A DNA stretch of 64,000 bases from Kluyvera ascorbata ATCC 33433 (GCF_000735365.1 NZ_JMPL01000009.1:17308-81307), one strand, 5' to 3'; positions 9,205-19,442 are shown, numbered from the stretch's first letter. Notes: generated from the letters alone by a model not told the origin. Numbers and translations are program-made.

Positions 9205-9684
9205 TTAGCTGAACAGGGCGGTGATGGATGCGCTGCCGAGGCTATGGAAGTGCACGTTGAAGCCAACCATCGCGCCGCTGGCGCCTTCATCAACCTCAAT
9301 GCCCTCAACGTCCATCGCGTGGACGGTGAAGATATAACGGTGGGTTTCACCCTTTGGCGGAGCCGCGCCGCCGTAGCCCGCTTTACCGAAGTCGGTACGC
9401 GTTTGCAAAGCGCCTGCCGGTAAGCCGACCAGGCCAGAACCTGCGCCGGCTGGCAGTTCGCGGGTGTCTGCTGGAATATTGGCAACAATCCAGTGCCACC
9501 AGCCGGAGCCGGTTGGTGCATCCGGGTCGTAACAGGTTACGACAAAGCTTTTGGTGCCAGCGGGGACATCGTCCCAGGCCAGATGGGGAGAAAGGTTTTC
9601 GCCATCGTAGCCCATGCCGTTGAACACCTGGCGATGGGGAAGCTTTTCACCGTCACGCAGGTCGTGGCTGACTAATTTCATCAA
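9205..9684 (-). CDS. ybhB: YbhB, Raf kinase inhibitor-like (PEBP family) protein
   Basis: Small soluble protein of the phosphatidylethanolamine-binding/RKIP family. The 159 residues match the E. coli YbhB length of 158. The family signature DPDAPTGSGWWHWIVANIP surrounds the ligand pocket, and the second block THRYIFTVHAMDVE is present. Its biological role is not established. It follows bioA by 67 bases on the same strand, as in E. coli. Its ribosome-binding site AGGAGG lies at the edge of a perfect inverted repeat (9689-9720), so its translation may be controlled by RNA folding. Confidence 0.93.
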   Translation of the reverse strand: MMKLVSHDLRDGEKLPHRQVFNGMGYDGENLSPHLAWDDVPAGTKSFVVTCYDPDAPTGSGWWHWIVANIPADTRELPAGAGSGLVGLPAGALQTRTDFGKAGYGGAAPPKGETHRYIFTVHAMDVEGIEVDEGASGAMVGFNVHFHSLGSASITALFS

Positions 9685-9688
9685 CTGC

Positions 9689-9720
9689 CTCCTTTGTTAA
9701 TCAACTGATTAACAAAGGAG
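9689..9720. repeat. Perfect inverted repeat covering the ybhB ribosome-binding site
   Basis: Two perfect 15-base arms, CTCCTTTGTTAATCA (9689-9703) and TGATTAACAAAGGAG (9706-9720), with a 2-base centre. On the minus strand the 5' arm contains CTCCTTT, and the 3' arm contains the AAAGGAG used as the ybhB Shine-Dalgarno. A hairpin in the bioA-ybhB mRNA would therefore mask the SD. The inner TTAATCA/TGATTAA could instead be a protein operator. Confidence 0.75.
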
Positions 9721-9751
9721 TGTAGCGGCAACGCGGGCGGATTACCGCAGC

Positions 9752-11041
9752 TTATTGGATAAAAAATGTTTCCTGTTCGACCGCGAGACACACCGCTCGG
9801 GTCAAGCGCGTCAGCTGCTGCGGGGAGATCGGATATGGCGGCATCAGATAAATCAGGCGGCCAAACGGACGGATCCACACGCCCTGTTCAACGAAAAAGC
9901 GCTGGAGCAGCGCCGGATTCACCGGGTAGCGCGTCTCGACGACGCCAATGGCGCCCAGCACGCGGACATCGGCGACCAGCGGCGCGTCGGCGGCTGGGGC
10001 GAGTTCGCGCTTGAGCTGGCGTTCAATTGCCGCCACCTGCATTTGCCACTCTCCACTCTCCAGCAGCGCCAGGCTTTCTGTCGCGACGGCGCAGGCCAGC
10101 GGGTTACCCATAAAGGTCGGGCCGTGCATAAAGCAGCCTGCTTCGCCGTTGCTGATGGTCTCGGCAACGTTGCGGGTGGTAATGGTGGCGGAGAGCGTCA
10201 TGGTGCCGCCGGTCAGCGCTTTGCCGAGACACAGAATGTCGGCGCTAATCCCCGCATGGTCGCAGGCAAACAGCTTGCCGGTACGACCAAAGCCGGTGGC
10301 AATCTCATCGGCAATCAGCAGGATCCCTTCGCGATCGCACATCTTGCGGATACGCTTTAGCCACTCAGGATGATACATCCGCATACCGCCCGCGCCCTGA
10401 ACGACAGGCTCGAGGATAACGGCGGCAATCTCGTGGCGATGCGCGGCCATCAGGCGGGCAAAGGCCACCATATCGTACTCGTCAAACTCTCCGCCAAAAC
10501 GGCTATGCGGCGCAGGCGCAAACAGGTTTTCCGGCAGGTAGCCTTTCCACAGGCTGTGCATGGAGTTATCTGGGTCGCATACCGACATCGCGCCAAAGGT
10601 GTCGCCGTGGTAGCCGTTGCGGAAGGTCAGGAAACGTTGGCGCGACTCGCCTTTGGCCTGCCAATACTGCAACGCCATTTTCATCGCCACTTCCACCGCC
10701 ACCGAACCCGAGTCGGCAAGGAACACGCACTCCAGCGGCTCCGGTGTCATCGCCACCAGCTTACGGCACAGCGCCACGGCGGAAGGGTGGGTGATTCCAC
10801 CAAACATCACGTGCGACACCTGGTCGATTTGCGTCTTCATAGCCGCGTTCAGCCGCGGGTGATTGTAGCCGTGAATGGCCGCCCACCACGAAGACATGCC
10901 GTCCACCAGATGCTCGCCGTTGGCGAGGTGCAGCTCGCAGCCTTCGGCAGAAACCACCGGATAGACCGGCAGCGGTTTGGTCATTGAGGTGTAGGGATGC
11001 CAGATATGGCGGCTATCGAAGGCAAGATCGTCCGTTGTCAT
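9752..11041 (-). CDS. bioA: BioA, adenosylmethionine-8-amino-7-oxononanoate aminotransferase
   Basis: PLP enzyme that makes 7,8-diaminopelargonate using S-adenosylmethionine as amino donor. Starting at [20 protein letters not shown] gives 429 residues, equal to E. coli; an in-frame ATG six codons upstream lies inside the BirA operator and is rejected. Class III aminotransferase motifs are present: [28 protein letters not shown] and the PLP lysine in [10 protein letters not shown] (about residue 274). It is transcribed divergently from bioBFCD from the shared BirA-controlled promoter region. Confidence 0.98.
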   Translation of the reverse strand: MTTDDLAFDSRHIWHPYTSMTKPLPVYPVVSAEGCELHLANGEHLVDGMSSWWAAIHGYNHPRLNAAMKTQIDQVSHVMFGGITHPSAVALCRKLVAMTPEPLECVFLADSGSVAVEVAMKMALQYWQAKGESRQRFLTFRNGYHGDTFGAMSVCDPDNSMHSLWKGYLPENLFAPAPHSRFGGEFDEYDMVAFARLMAAHRHEIAAVILEPVVQGAGGMRMYHPEWLKRIRKMCDREGILLIADEIATGFGRTGKLFACDHAGISADILCLGKALTGGTMTLSATITTRNVAETISNGEAGCFMHGPTFMGNPLACAVATESLALLESGEWQMQVAAIERQLKRELAPAADAPLVADVRVLGAIGVVETRYPVNPALLQRFFVEQGVWIRPFGRLIYLMPPYPISPQQLTRLTRAVCLAVEQETFFIQ

Positions 11042-11047
11042 AATCGA

Positions 11048-11083
11048 CTTGTAAACCATTTTGAAAAGTTTTAGGTTTACGAG
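11048..11083. promoter_or_regulatory. BirA (bioO) operator between bioA and bioB
   Basis: Imperfect inverted repeat TTGTAAACC (11049-11057) and GGTTTACGA (11074-11082) spaced by 16 bases. This is the E. coli bio operator arrangement, with one arm position changed. Biotinyl-AMP-loaded BirA would repress both divergent transcripts here. Confidence 0.93.
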
Positions 11084-11124
11084 TATAAACCGAACCGAAA
11101 ATTAACAAAACCCCGGAGAAGCCA

Positions 11125-12165
11125 ATGGCTAACCCTTTACGCTGGACAATGTCGCAGGTCACCGCTCTTTTCGATAAACCGCTGCTGGATTTACTGTTTG
11201 AAGCTCAGCAGGTTCACCGTCAGCATTTCGACCCGCGGCAGGTGCAGGTGAGCACGCTGCTGTCGATCAAAACCGGCGCTTGCCCGGAAGACTGCAAATA
11301 CTGCCCGCAGAGCTCGCGTTACAAAACCGGGCTGGAAACCGAACGCCTGATGGAAGTTGAGCAGGTGCTGGACTCGGCGCGTAAAGCCAAGCTGGCGGGC
11401 TCGACCCGTTTCTGCATGGGCGCAGCGTGGAAAAACCCGAACGACCGCGATATGCCGTACCTGGAACAGATGGTTCAGGGCGTGAAAGAGATGGGGCTGG
11501 AAGCCTGTATGACGCTGGGCACGCTGTCCGATAGCCAGGCGCACCGTCTGGCGACGGCGGGTCTGGATTACTACAACCACAACCTCGATACCTCACCGGA
11601 GTTCTACGGCAACATCATCACCACCCGTAGCTATCAGGAGCGTCTGGATACGCTGGACAAAGTGCGCGATGCCGGAATCAAAGTCTGCTCCGGCGGCATT
11701 GTGGGCCTCGGTGAAACCGTTACCGACCGTGCCGGGCTGTTGCTGCAGCTCGCCAACCTGCCAACGCCGCCGGAGAGCGTGCCGATCAACATGCTGGTGA
11801 AGGTCAAAGGTACGCCGCTGGCAGATAACGACGATGTCGATGCCTTTGATTTTATTCGTACTATCGCGGTGGCGCGCATCATGATGCCAACCTCCCACGT
11901 GCGCCTTTCCGCGGGCCGTGAGCAGATGAACGAGCAGACGCAGGCAATGTGCTTTATGGCCGGTGCCAACTCGATTTTCTATGGCTGCAAGCTGCTGACC
12001 ACTCCAAACCCGGAAGAGGACAAAGACCTGCAGCTGTTCCGTAAACTGGGGCTCAACCCGCAGCAGACTACGGTGACGGCGGGGGATAACGAACAGCAGC
12101 AGCGTCTGGAACAGGTGCTGATGACGCCGGATACCGAGGATTATTACAACGCGGCGGCGGTATGA
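11125..12165 (+). CDS. bioB: BioB, biotin synthase
   Basis: Radical-SAM enzyme that inserts sulfur into dethiobiotin, the last step of biotin synthesis. The 346 residues are the usual length. The SAM [4Fe-4S] cluster motif CPEDCKYC has cysteines at 53, 57 and 60, and the family sequence [15 protein letters not shown] follows. The arginine/cysteine set of the auxiliary [2Fe-2S] cluster is in conserved sequence ([30 protein letters not shown]). A GGAG SD precedes the ATG. Its stop overlaps the bioF start (ATGA). Confidence 0.98.
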   Translation: MANPLRWTMSQVTALFDKPLLDLLFEAQQVHRQHFDPRQVQVSTLLSIKTGACPEDCKYCPQSSRYKTGLETERLMEVEQVLDSARKAKLAGSTRFCMGAAWKNPNDRDMPYLEQMVQGVKEMGLEACMTLGTLSDSQAHRLATAGLDYYNHNLDTSPEFYGNIITTRSYQERLDTLDKVRDAGIKVCSGGIVGLGETVTDRAGLLLQLANLPTPPESVPINMLVKVKGTPLADNDDVDAFDFIRTIAVARIMMPTSHVRLSAGREQMNEQTQAMCFMAGANSIFYGCKLLTTPNPEEDKDLQLFRKLGLNPQQTTVTAGDNEQQQRLEQVLMTPDTEDYYNAAAV

Positions 12166-13319
12166 GCTGGCAGCAGCGCATTGAACAGGCATTAAGCGAA
12201 CGTCGGGAGGCTCAGGCCTTCCGTTCTCGCCAGCCGCTGGAACAAGGTGCGTGCCGCTGGCTGGTGCGCGGTGAGCGTCGTTACTGCAATTTTTCCAGCA
12301 ACGACTATCTTGGCCTCAGCCAGCATCCGCAGGTGATCCAAGCCTGGCAGCAGGGCGCAGAGCAGTATGGCGTGGGCAGCGGTGGGTCCGGGCATGTGAC
12401 CGGCTACCACCACGCGCATCAACGCCTTGAAGAACAGCTGGCCGACTGGCTGGGCTATGACCGCGCGCTGCTGTTTATTTCCGGTTTTGCCGCCAATCAG
12501 GCGACGATCGCCGCACTTGCCGGGCGAGAAGACCGGATCGTCGCCGATCGTCTCAGCCACGCTTCGCTGCTCGAAGCCGCCACGCTGAGCCCGGCGCAGC
12601 TTCGCCGCTTTCAGCATAACGACAGCCAGCACCTCTCGAGGCTGCTGGCAGCGCCAACCGATGGTCAGCAACTGGTGGTCACGGAAGGGGTGTTTAGCAT
12701 GGATGGTGACGGTGCGCCGCTGGCGGATATTGCTGCGGCCGCACGCGACGCGAAGGCCTGGCTGATGGTCGATGACGCCCATGGCATTGGCATCAACGGT
12801 GCTAGCGGGCGCGGCAGTTGCCATCAGCAGGGCGTTCATCCAGAACTATTGGTGGTGACCTTTGGCAAAGCGTTTGGCCTGAGTGGTGCAGCGGTACTGT
12901 GCAGCCAGGACGTGGCGGACTACTTTTTACAGTTTGCCCGACACTTGATTTACAGCACGGCGATGCCGCCCGCCCAGGCTGCGGCGCTACAGGCGGCGCT
13001 AGCGGTGATTCGTAGCGATGACGGCCAGCAGCGACGTGAAAAGCTGGCACAGCACGTTGCCGCGTTTCGCCACGGTGCGCAGGGGCTGGATTTTGCGTTG
13101 ACGGATTCACAAAGTGCGATTCAGCCGCTGATTGTTGGCGATAACCAGCAGACGCTCGTTCTGGCAGAGCAACTGCGCGAGCAGGGCTGCTGGGTGACGG
13201 CGATTCGTCCTCCGACGGTGCCGGCGGGAACGGCGCGTTTACGCTTAACGTTGACCGCCGCGCATGAATCGCAGGATATCGACTTATTGCTGGAGATGCT
13301 GCATGGCAACCGTCAATAA
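12162..13319 (+). CDS. bioF: BioF, 8-amino-7-oxononanoate synthase
   Basis: PLP-dependent alpha-oxoamine synthase that condenses pimeloyl-ACP with L-alanine to 8-amino-7-oxononanoate. It is 385 residues long. Seen motifs are [12 protein letters not shown] near the N-terminus, [19 protein letters not shown], the aspartate motif MVDDAHGIG and the PLP lysine in [13 protein letters not shown]. It overlaps bioB by 4 bases at the start and bioC by 17 bases at the end, indicating translational coupling. Confidence 0.97.
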   Translation: MSWQQRIEQALSERREAQAFRSRQPLEQGACRWLVRGERRYCNFSSNDYLGLSQHPQVIQAWQQGAEQYGVGSGGSGHVTGYHHAHQRLEEQLADWLGYDRALLFISGFAANQATIAALAGREDRIVADRLSHASLLEAATLSPAQLRRFQHNDSQHLSRLLAAPTDGQQLVVTEGVFSMDGDGAPLADIAAAARDAKAWLMVDDAHGIGINGASGRGSCHQQGVHPELLVVTFGKAFGLSGAAVLCSQDVADYFLQFARHLIYSTAMPPAQAAALQAALAVIRSDDGQQRREKLAQHVAAFRHGAQGLDFALTDSQSAIQPLIVGDNQQTLVLAEQLREQGCWVTAIRPPTVPAGTARLRLTLTAAHESQDIDLLLEMLHGNRQ

Positions 13320-14058
13320 ACAGGCGGTGGCGGCGGCATTTGGCCGCGCGGCAGCGCACTACCATCAGCACGACGAGTTACAGCGCCTGAGCGCCCGGCA
13401 ACTGCTGTCCCAGTTGCCGGGGCGGGCGTTTGAACGAGTGCTGGATGCAGGTTGTGGCCCGGGGAGCTACAGCCGCTATTGGCGCGATAAAGGCAGCCAC
13501 GTCACGGCACTGGACCTTTCGGCAGAAATGCTTGAGCAGGCGCAGCGCCAGCAGGCGGCGGACCACTATCTACAGGCCGATATTGAAGCAATTCCGCTGC
13601 CAGCGGGCGGTTTTGACCTGGTGTGGAGCAACCTGGCGATTCAATGGTGTAGCGACCTCCGCGTAGCGCTGGACGGGCTCTATCGCCAGCTCAGTCCCGG
13701 CGGGACGCTGGCCTTTACCACGCTGACGGCAGGCTCACTGCCGGAGTTGAATCAGGCCTGGTGCGCCATTGACCAACGACTCCACGCGAACCGCTTTCTT
13801 CCCGAGGCGACGCTCCAGCAGGCGCTGGCGGGCTATAACAGCCGCAGCGTTTCCACTTCTGTCACGCTGACGTTTCCTGATGCGCTGAGCGCCATGCGCT
13901 CGCTGAAGGGCATTGGCGCGACGCATCTTCACGAAGGGCGCAGTCAGCAGCCGCTGACGCGGGGCAGGCTACAACAGCTTCAACTGGCGTGGCCGTCTCA
14001 GGCGGGCGCATACCCGCTGACTTACCATCTTTTTACAGGAGTTATCTCGCGTGACTGA
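13303..14058 (+). CDS. bioC: BioC, malonyl-ACP O-methyltransferase
   Basis: SAM-dependent methyltransferase that caps malonyl-ACP so that fatty acid synthesis can build pimeloyl-ACP. Start [17 protein letters not shown] gives 251 residues, as in E. coli; the frame is open further upstream but inside bioF. The SAM-binding motif [15 protein letters not shown] is at about residues 46-60, and [11 protein letters not shown] and [16 protein letters not shown] are BioC signatures. It overlaps bioF (17 bases) and bioD (8 bases). Confidence 0.97.
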   Translation: MATVNKQAVAAAFGRAAAHYHQHDELQRLSARQLLSQLPGRAFERVLDAGCGPGSYSRYWRDKGSHVTALDLSAEMLEQAQRQQAADHYLQADIEAIPLPAGGFDLVWSNLAIQWCSDLRVALDGLYRQLSPGGTLAFTTLTAGSLPELNQAWCAIDQRLHANRFLPEATLQQALAGYNSRSVSTSVTLTFPDALSAMRSLKGIGATHLHEGRSQQPLTRGRLQQLQLAWPSQAGAYPLTYHLFTGVISRD

Positions 14059-14728
14059 ACGCTTTTATGTAACCGGCACCGATACCGAAGTTGGTAAAAC
14101 CGTTGCCAGCACCGCGCTGTTACAGGCGGCACGTCTTCTGGGGCGTCGTACGGCAGGTTATAAGCCCGTGGCCTCCGGCAGTGAAATGACCGACGACGGT
14201 TTGCGCAACAGCGACGCGCTGGCGCTGCAACGTAACAGCGTGCTGCCGTTACGCTACGAGCAGGTGAACCCGTATACCTTTGCAGAACCTACGTCTCCGC
14301 ATATCGTCAGCGCCGACGAACAGCGGCCTATTGAGGCTGACGTCCTGTCTGCCGGTTTACGTGCGCTGGAAGCGGAAGCGGATTGGGTGCTGGTTGAGGG
14401 CGCGGGAGGCTGGTTTACGCCGCTCTCCACGACGTTGACGCTGGCAGACTGGGTCAAGATGGAGCAACTGCCGGTGATTCTGGTGGTGGGCGTGAAGCTT
14501 GGCTGTATCAACCACGCGGTGCTGACCGCGCAGGCGGTACAGCAAGCGGGGCTGCGGCTGGCAGGCTGGATTGCCAATGATGTGACCCCGCCGGGTTGTC
14601 GTCATAGCGAATACCTCAGTACGCTTCAGCGGATGATTCCGGCCCCCATGCTTGGTGAAATTCCGTGGCTCGGTGAGGCCGTGGATTCACCGTTGTTGGG
14701 GCAATACCTCGACCTGAGCGCACTTTAA
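14051..14728 (+). CDS. bioD: BioD, dethiobiotin synthetase
   Basis: ATP-dependent enzyme that closes the ureido ring to form dethiobiotin from diaminopelargonate and CO2. It is 225 residues and starts at GTG, eight bases inside the end of bioC, preceded by ACAGGAG as SD. The P-loop variant [10 protein letters not shown] begins at residue 8; conserved blocks are [20 protein letters not shown] and [15 protein letters not shown]. Last gene of bioBFCD; no clear hairpin terminator follows. Confidence 0.97.
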   Translation: MTERFYVTGTDTEVGKTVASTALLQAARLLGRRTAGYKPVASGSEMTDDGLRNSDALALQRNSVLPLRYEQVNPYTFAEPTSPHIVSADEQRPIEADVLSAGLRALEAEADWVLVEGAGGWFTPLSTTLTLADWVKMEQLPVILVVGVKLGCINHAVLTAQAVQQAGLRLAGWIANDVTPPGCRHSEYLSTLQRMIPAPMLGEIPWLGEAVDSPLLGQYLDLSAL

Positions 14729-14942
14729 GCCCTTTTCTGGCACGCCCACTGTTTCGTTATCCCTCTTCATTCGTAAGCACTAACCCGCAGATAACGTAAG
14801 GAAATCGCCTGTTTTGATGGACAAAATGGGCGTGCTTTTTCGCTGATAAATATCAAAATCGGGGATAAAATATTTTTTTTCATTCACGTTGACACGCCGT
14901 TGCGCAAATCGCCGGGTGCCGGGGGATAGGGGCTAGAGGTAG
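14729..14942. other. Non-coding stretch after bioD
   Basis: First part of the 636-bp bioD-uvrB gap. No open frame with an SD, RNA gene or convincing terminator is seen. The rest of the gap holds the DnaA and LexA boxes listed next; a 72-codon open frame at 15138-15356 crosses the LexA box and lacks coding character. Confidence 0.5.
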
Positions 14943-14966
14943 TTATCCACTATTCCTGTGGATAAC
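14943..14966. promoter_or_regulatory. Inverted pair of DnaA boxes upstream of uvrB
   Basis: TTATCCAC (14943-14950) faces TGTGGATAA (14957-14965), the latter being the complement of the perfect R1-type box TTATCCACA. The 7-base gap puts them close enough for cooperative DnaA binding. DnaA sites upstream of the distal uvrB promoter are reported in E. coli. Confidence 0.75.
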
Positions 14967-15266
14967 CCTGTGTATTAGAGTTAGAAAACCTGCGGTAAAC
15001 GAGAGAACATGCGGCCTGCGCCCGAATTGGTGCGAAACACGGCTTTTAGTACTTTTCTTTTATTATCAATAAGATGAATAAAAGCAATGGCGTAATAAAA
15101 AGTGCTGCGGATTGCCATAAAACTTTCATGACGTATATTGACAAATGTTAAAAGAGAAAAAATTCTGGGGATAACCTTATCTGGTTGGTGTTTTATCTTG
15201 TCAGAGAATAAATTTCAGCCGCTGGCGCTGGTTATTGCCCCGGATAGACGAAATACGATAAGTGAT

Positions 15267-15286
15267 TACTGTTTTTATATCCAGTA
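15267..15286. promoter_or_regulatory. LexA (SOS) box of uvrB
   Basis: TACTGTTTTTATATCCAGTA has the CTG-N10-CAG core and near-consensus flanks. It lies 79 bases before the uvrB ATG, as expected for the SOS-controlled promoter. Confidence 0.93.
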
Positions 15287-15364
15287 TTTTTTATTGGCAA
15301 TTCGGCAGGTGACGAGTAGAATTAATCTCCAGCCCGGCCCATCCGTCATCAGGTAGCGTTATTC

Positions 15365-17389
15365 ATGAGCAAACCCTTCAAATTGCATTCTGCGTTTAGT
15401 CCTTCAGGCGACCAGCCTGCTGCCATTTCACGCCTGAAAGAGGGGCTGGAAGACGGCCTGGCGCACCAGACGCTTCTGGGCGTGACCGGGTCGGGGAAAA
15501 CCTTTACCGTCGCCAACGTCATTGCTGACCTTCAGCGCCCAACGATGGTGCTGGCACCGAACAAAACGCTGGCCGCACAGCTTTATGGCGAGATGAAGGC
15601 GTTCTTTCCGGAGAATGCGGTGGAGTACTTCGTCTCCTACTACGACTATTATCAGCCGGAAGCGTATGTCCCGAGCTCGGATACCTTCATCGAAAAAGAT
15701 GCCTCGGTGAACGAACATATCGAACAGATGCGCCTGTCCGCCACCAAAGCGCTGCTGGAACGCCGCGATGTCGTGGTCGTGGCCTCGGTATCCGCTATCT
15801 ACGGTCTGGGTGACCCGGATCTGTACCTCAAAATGATGCTGCACCTGACGGTGGGCATGATTATCGACCAGCGCGCCATTCTGCGTCGTCTGGCCGAGCT
15901 GCAATATACTCGTAACGATCAGGCGTTCCAGCGTGCGACGTTCCGCGTGCGCGGCGAAGTTATCGATATCTTCCCGGCGGAATCGGATGACCTGGCGCTG
16001 CGCGTCGAGCTGTTTGACGAAGAGGTGGAACGCCTCTCGCTGTTTGACCCGCTGACTGGCCACGTTGATTCAACCATCCAGCGCTTTACCATCTACCCGA
16101 AATCGCACTACGTGACGCCGCGTGAGCGCATCGTGCAGGCGATGGAAGAGATCAAAGAAGAGCTGGTAGACCGCCGCAAGGTGCTGCTGGCGAATAATAA
16201 ACTGCTGGAAGAGCAGCGCCTGAGCCAGCGTACCCAGTTTGACCTCGAAATGATGAACGAGCTGGGCTACTGCTCCGGCATCGAAAACTACTCGCGCTTC
16301 CTCTCCGGGCGCGGGCCGGGCGAGCCGCCACCAACGCTGTTTGACTACCTGCCGGCTGATGGCCTGCTGGTGATTGATGAATCCCACGTCACCATTCCGC
16401 AGATTGGCGGCATGTACCGTGGCGACCGCGCGCGTAAAGAGACGCTGGTGGAGTATGGCTTCCGCCTGCCGTCGGCGCTCGACAACCGTCCGCTGAAGTT
16501 TGAAGAGTTTGAAGCGCTGGCGCCGCAGACGATTTACGTCTCTGCGACGCCGGGCAACTACGAGCTGGAAAAATCCGGCGGTGATGTAATTGACCAGGTG
16601 GTGCGCCCAACCGGGCTGCTCGACCCGCTGATTGAGGTTCGTCCTGTCGGGACACAGGTGGACGACCTGCTGTCTGAAATTCGCAAACGTTCGGTGATCA
16701 ACGAACGCGTGCTGGTAACGACGCTCACCAAGCGTATGGCAGAAGATTTAACGGAATACCTGGAAGAGCACGGTGAACGGGTGCGCTACCTGCACTCCGA
16801 CATCGATACCGTAGAGCGTATGGAAATCATCCGCGACCTGCGCCTGGGCGAGTTTGACGTGCTGGTGGGGATCAACCTGCTGCGAGAAGGTCTCGATATG
16901 CCTGAAGTCTCGCTGGTGGCGATTCTGGATGCCGACAAAGAGGGCTTCCTGCGTTCCGAACGTTCGTTGATTCAGACCATCGGTCGTGCGGCGCGTAACA
17001 TCAACGGTAAAGCAATTCTCTACGGTGACAAAATTACCCCGTCGATGGCGAAAGCGATAGGCGAAACGGAACGCCGTCGTGAGAAGCAGCAGCGCTATAA
17101 CGAAGAGCACGGTATTGTGCCGCAGGGGCTGGTGAAAGACGTTGTCGATATTCTGGCGATGGGGGAGGGGCTGGCGAAAACCAGAGCGAAAGGCCGCGGT
17201 AAGTCGAAAGGAGCGGCATCAATTGTTGAGCCGGATGTTCAGGCGCTGACGCCAAAAGCGCTGCAGCAGCAGATCACCACGCTGGAAGCGCAGATGCTCA
17301 AGCATGCTCAAAATCTGGAATTCGAAGAAGCGGCGGAAATTCGCGACCGGCTGCATCAGCTGCGCGAGCTGTTTATCGCGGCGTCGTGA
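15365..17389 (+). CDS. uvrB: UvrB, excinuclease ABC subunit B
   Basis: DNA damage verification helicase of nucleotide excision repair, loaded by UvrA and partner of the UvrC nuclease. The 674 residues are one more than E. coli. The Walker A motif GVTGSGKT has its lysine at residue 45; the DNA-clamping beta-hairpin [14 protein letters not shown] (about 89-102), the helicase DESH box, motif [11 protein letters not shown] and the C-terminal UVR coiled coil ([22 protein letters not shown]) for UvrC contact are all present. Controlled by LexA. Confidence 0.98.
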   Translation: MSKPFKLHSAFSPSGDQPAAISRLKEGLEDGLAHQTLLGVTGSGKTFTVANVIADLQRPTMVLAPNKTLAAQLYGEMKAFFPENAVEYFVSYYDYYQPEAYVPSSDTFIEKDASVNEHIEQMRLSATKALLERRDVVVVASVSAIYGLGDPDLYLKMMLHLTVGMIIDQRAILRRLAELQYTRNDQAFQRATFRVRGEVIDIFPAESDDLALRVELFDEEVERLSLFDPLTGHVDSTIQRFTIYPKSHYVTPRERIVQAMEEIKEELVDRRKVLLANNKLLEEQRLSQRTQFDLEMMNELGYCSGIENYSRFLSGRGPGEPPPTLFDYLPADGLLVIDESHVTIPQIGGMYRGDRARKETLVEYGFRLPSALDNRPLKFEEFEALAPQTIYVSATPGNYELEKSGGDVIDQVVRPTGLLDPLIEVRPVGTQVDDLLSEIRKRSVINERVLVTTLTKRMAEDLTEYLEEHGERVRYLHSDIDTVERMEIIRDLRLGEFDVLVGINLLREGLDMPEVSLVAILDADKEGFLRSERSLIQTIGRAARNINGKAILYGDKITPSMAKAIGETERRREKQQRYNEEHGIVPQGLVKDVVDILAMGEGLAKTRAKGRGKSKGAASIVEPDVQALTPKALQQQITTLEAQMLKHAQNLEFEEAAEIRDRLHQLRELFIAAS

Positions 17390-17398
17390 ATGGGGGCC

Positions 17399-17480
17399 GT
17401 CCCGGCGGCGCTTCGCTTGGCCGGGCTACAAACTGCGTAGCCCGGGCGAGGCGTTTATGCCGACCGAATGCCTCGCCCGA
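17399..17480. repeat. Inverted pair of REP elements (BIME-like) after uvrB
   Basis: Two palindromic REP heads in opposite orientation: CCCGGCGGCGCTTCGCTTGG with CCGGGCTAC, then GTAGCCCGGGCGAGGCG and its return arm CGCCTCGCCCG-like sequence ending near 17480. It lies between uvrB and the promoter of the small gene at 17587. Confidence 0.75.
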
Positions 17481-17526
17481 CACTATTTCTCCGAATTGCG
17501 GCAGCCATCACGCGTCAGGAACCCGC

Positions 17527-17543
17527 CTTAAGGTTCACTTAAT
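17527..17543 (+). promoter_or_regulatory. PmrA box upstream of the PmrR-like gene
   Basis: CTTAAG-GTTCA-CTTAAT: two direct PmrA half-sites with the canonical 5-base spacing. A -10-like GATACT/TACTAT lies about 10 bases downstream, so PmrA would act from the -35 position on the small gene starting at 17587. Confidence 0.85.
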
Positions 17544-17586
17544 ATAATCCGCTGATACTATCCGTAAAATCATTGAGGGTAGTGTT

Positions 17587-17679
17587 ATGTCTAATCTGAA
17601 TGTCCAGCAGCTGTTCACCGTACTTATCTCTGTCGCCATCGTTGCTGGCTTTATTTGCCAATGGATGCTGACCTTCTAA
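17587..17679 (+). CDS. PmrR-like 30-residue membrane peptide
   Basis: Thirty codons starting MSNLNVQQLF and ending ICQWMLTF, with SD GAGGG before the ATG. Residues ~9-29 form one hydrophobic helix. Size, composition and the short polar N-terminus resemble the E. coli/Salmonella peptide PmrR, which is PmrA-induced and inhibits the lipid A kinase LpxT; sequence similarity is weak, but position next to pmrB and the PmrA box upstream support the link. It converges on pmrB and their stop codons overlap by 4 bases. Function is inferred. Confidence 0.72.
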   Translation: MSNLNVQQLFTVLISVAIVAGFICQWMLTF

Positions 17680-18764
17680 AGCGCTTTCGCGCCAGGTTGT
17701 TTAAACTCTACCCAAGCCCGCGTCCCGGTTTCGGTGTCGCGGTTTTGTAAAAAGAACGCCGCCTCATGTAGCTGAGCGATGCGCGTTACAATACTCAAAC
17801 CAAGACCAATACCGCCGTAACGGCTGTCCATGCGGACAAATGCCTGGCTGAGCTCCCCAACCTTCGACTCATCAATCCCTGGACCCTGGTCTTCCACTAT
17901 CAGCATAGGCCGTGAACCCTGCGCCAGAGACAGCGTAATGGTTGAGGTTTTTGGACTATAACGATGCGCGTTCTCGACCAGATTACGCAGCAGTAGCCGC
18001 AGCAGCGTGGCGTCTCCGGCGACGGTCAGCGTTGGGGTTGGCGCCGTAATCACCAGTTTTTGCGCGCGAGCCTCAAGCATGGTCTCAAGCTCACCCTTCA
18101 AGGGCTCTATTACGTCGCTCAACAAATTCACCTGCTGATAGCCGCCTGCCGCGAATGACTGGCCCACGCGCGCCAACTGTAGCAGTTGCGCCACACTTTC
18201 GGTCATCTGGTCAAGACGCTGTAATAGCGGGGCCAGATTCAGATGCTGGGCTTTTTCCAGTAGCTCGAGGTGTAGCTTTAACCCGGCCAGCGGCGTTCGC
18301 AGTTCGTGAGCAACGTCGGCGGTAAAGAGGCGTTCACGGTTAAGCGTCTGCGTAAGGTTATCGACAAGCTGGTTGATGGCATTCGTCACCGCTTCCACCT
18401 CAACGGTGGTTTGCTGCAGATAGATGGGCTGTAAATTCCCCGGCGTACGTGAGTCCAGCTCCCGTTGCAGGTCGGCCAAAGGACGTGTGATCCGCTTCAC
18501 CGCCTGCAGGCAGAGATAGAGAGCGACGCCGATAATCAGCATACTGGGCACCAGCAGACTGGCAATCGCTTCGCGTACCTCGTGACGGATATGCTTGGCA
18601 TTGTTGTGGTTGTGGAGCAACATCGCCACTTCCAGGTCAATCTGTTCTTTGCTTTCATGCCAGAGCCAGAACACGCTAATAAGCTGGCACACCACCAGAA
18701 TGATACCGATGGTGAGTAGCAGCTGGTGGCGCATCGGCCATTTGCGGATAGAAAAGAGCGCCAT
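17676..18764 (-). CDS. pmrB: PmrB (BasS), sensor histidine kinase
   Basis: Inner-membrane sensor of Fe3+, Al3+ and mild acid that phosphorylates PmrA. It is 362 residues long. TM1 spans about residues 14-35 and TM2 about 69-89, with a short periplasmic loop that keeps both ExxE metal-binding motifs (E37/E40 and E62/E65). HAMP follows, then the dimerisation/H-box FTADVAHELRTPL with His153 and the ATPase boxes NLVENAHRYS, DQGPGID and GGIGLGLSIV. Closely similar to E. coli BasS throughout. Starts 3 bases after pmrA. Confidence 0.95.
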   Translation of the reverse strand: MALFSIRKWPMRHQLLLTIGIILVVCQLISVFWLWHESKEQIDLEVAMLLHNHNNAKHIRHEVREAIASLLVPSMLIIGVALYLCLQAVKRITRPLADLQRELDSRTPGNLQPIYLQQTTVEVEAVTNAINQLVDNLTQTLNRERLFTADVAHELRTPLAGLKLHLELLEKAQHLNLAPLLQRLDQMTESVAQLLQLARVGQSFAAGGYQQVNLLSDVIEPLKGELETMLEARAQKLVITAPTPTLTVAGDATLLRLLLRNLVENAHRYSPKTSTITLSLAQGSRPMLIVEDQGPGIDESKVGELSQAFVRMDSRYGGIGLGLSIVTRIAQLHEAAFFLQNRDTETGTRAWVEFKQPGAKAL

Positions 18765-18767
18765 GCC

Positions 18768-19442
18768 TTACTCCGCTTTGCTTATCGTGTTAACCAACTG
18801 ATAGCCAAACCCGCGTACGGTACGAATCCGCGCTTTGCCGACTTTGTCACGCAGGTTGTGGATATGCACTTCCAGCGTATTGGTCGCCGGTTCATTATCC
18901 CAGTTGTAGATATCGTTGTAGAGAATTTCACGGTGTACCGGGCTACCGGCTTTCAACATCAGGCGCGAAAGTAGGGCATACTCTTTCGGCGTGAGATCCA
19001 GCAGTTCTTCGTCTAGCCAGACCTGGCGGCGGGTGACGTTCAGGCGCAGGTTCTCGACGGTAATCTCGTTATCGCCTTGATTCAGATTGCGGCGCAGCAG
19101 CGCGCGAATACGGGCGTTGAGCTCTTCCAGCGCAAACGGCTTCACCAGATAGTCATCGGCACCGGTATCCAGGCCGCTCACGCGGTCCTCGAGCGTATCG
19201 CGTGCGGTCAGTATCAGTACCGGCACGCTCATTTTTTCCTGGCGCATACGGTTGAGAAAGTGCAAACCGTCTTCGTCCGGCAGACCCAAGTCCAGCACCA
19301 CCAGGCTGTAGTGCCCGTTGGCCAGACTCAGTGCTGCCTGTTGCGCCGTTTCCACACCGTCGCAGGCGTATCCTTCACTCTGCATTGCCAGAATCAGCCC
19401 CTGTAATAACAGGGTGTCATCTTCCACGACTAATATTTTCAT
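18768..19442 (-). CDS. pmrA: PmrA (BasR), response regulator
   Basis: OmpR/PhoB-type transcription factor that activates lipid A modification genes. It is 224 residues. The receiver has the acidic pocket E7-D8-D9, phosphoacceptor Asp51 ([12 protein letters not shown]), Thr79-region LTARD and Lys101-region VKPF. The C-terminal winged helix (about 125-220) includes [14 protein letters not shown] and [16 protein letters not shown], nearly identical to E. coli BasR, so it should read the same CTTAAT repeats seen at 17527 and 21132. Ten bases separate it from eptA. Confidence 0.96.
   Translation of the reverse strand: MKILVVEDDTLLLQGLILAMQSEGYACDGVETAQQAALSLANGHYSLVVLDLGLPDEDGLHFLNRMRQEKMSVPVLILTARDTLEDRVSGLDTGADDYLVKPFALEELNARIRALLRRNLNQGDNEITVENLRLNVTRRQVWLDEELLDLTPKEYALLSRLMLKAGSPVHREILYNDIYNWDNEPATNTLEVHIHNLRDKVGKARIRTVRGFGYQLVNTISKAE

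Noticed and set aside
15138-15356. 72-codon open frame upstream of uvrB
   Set aside because: Spans the uvrB LexA box and promoter region and has no good SD or motif.
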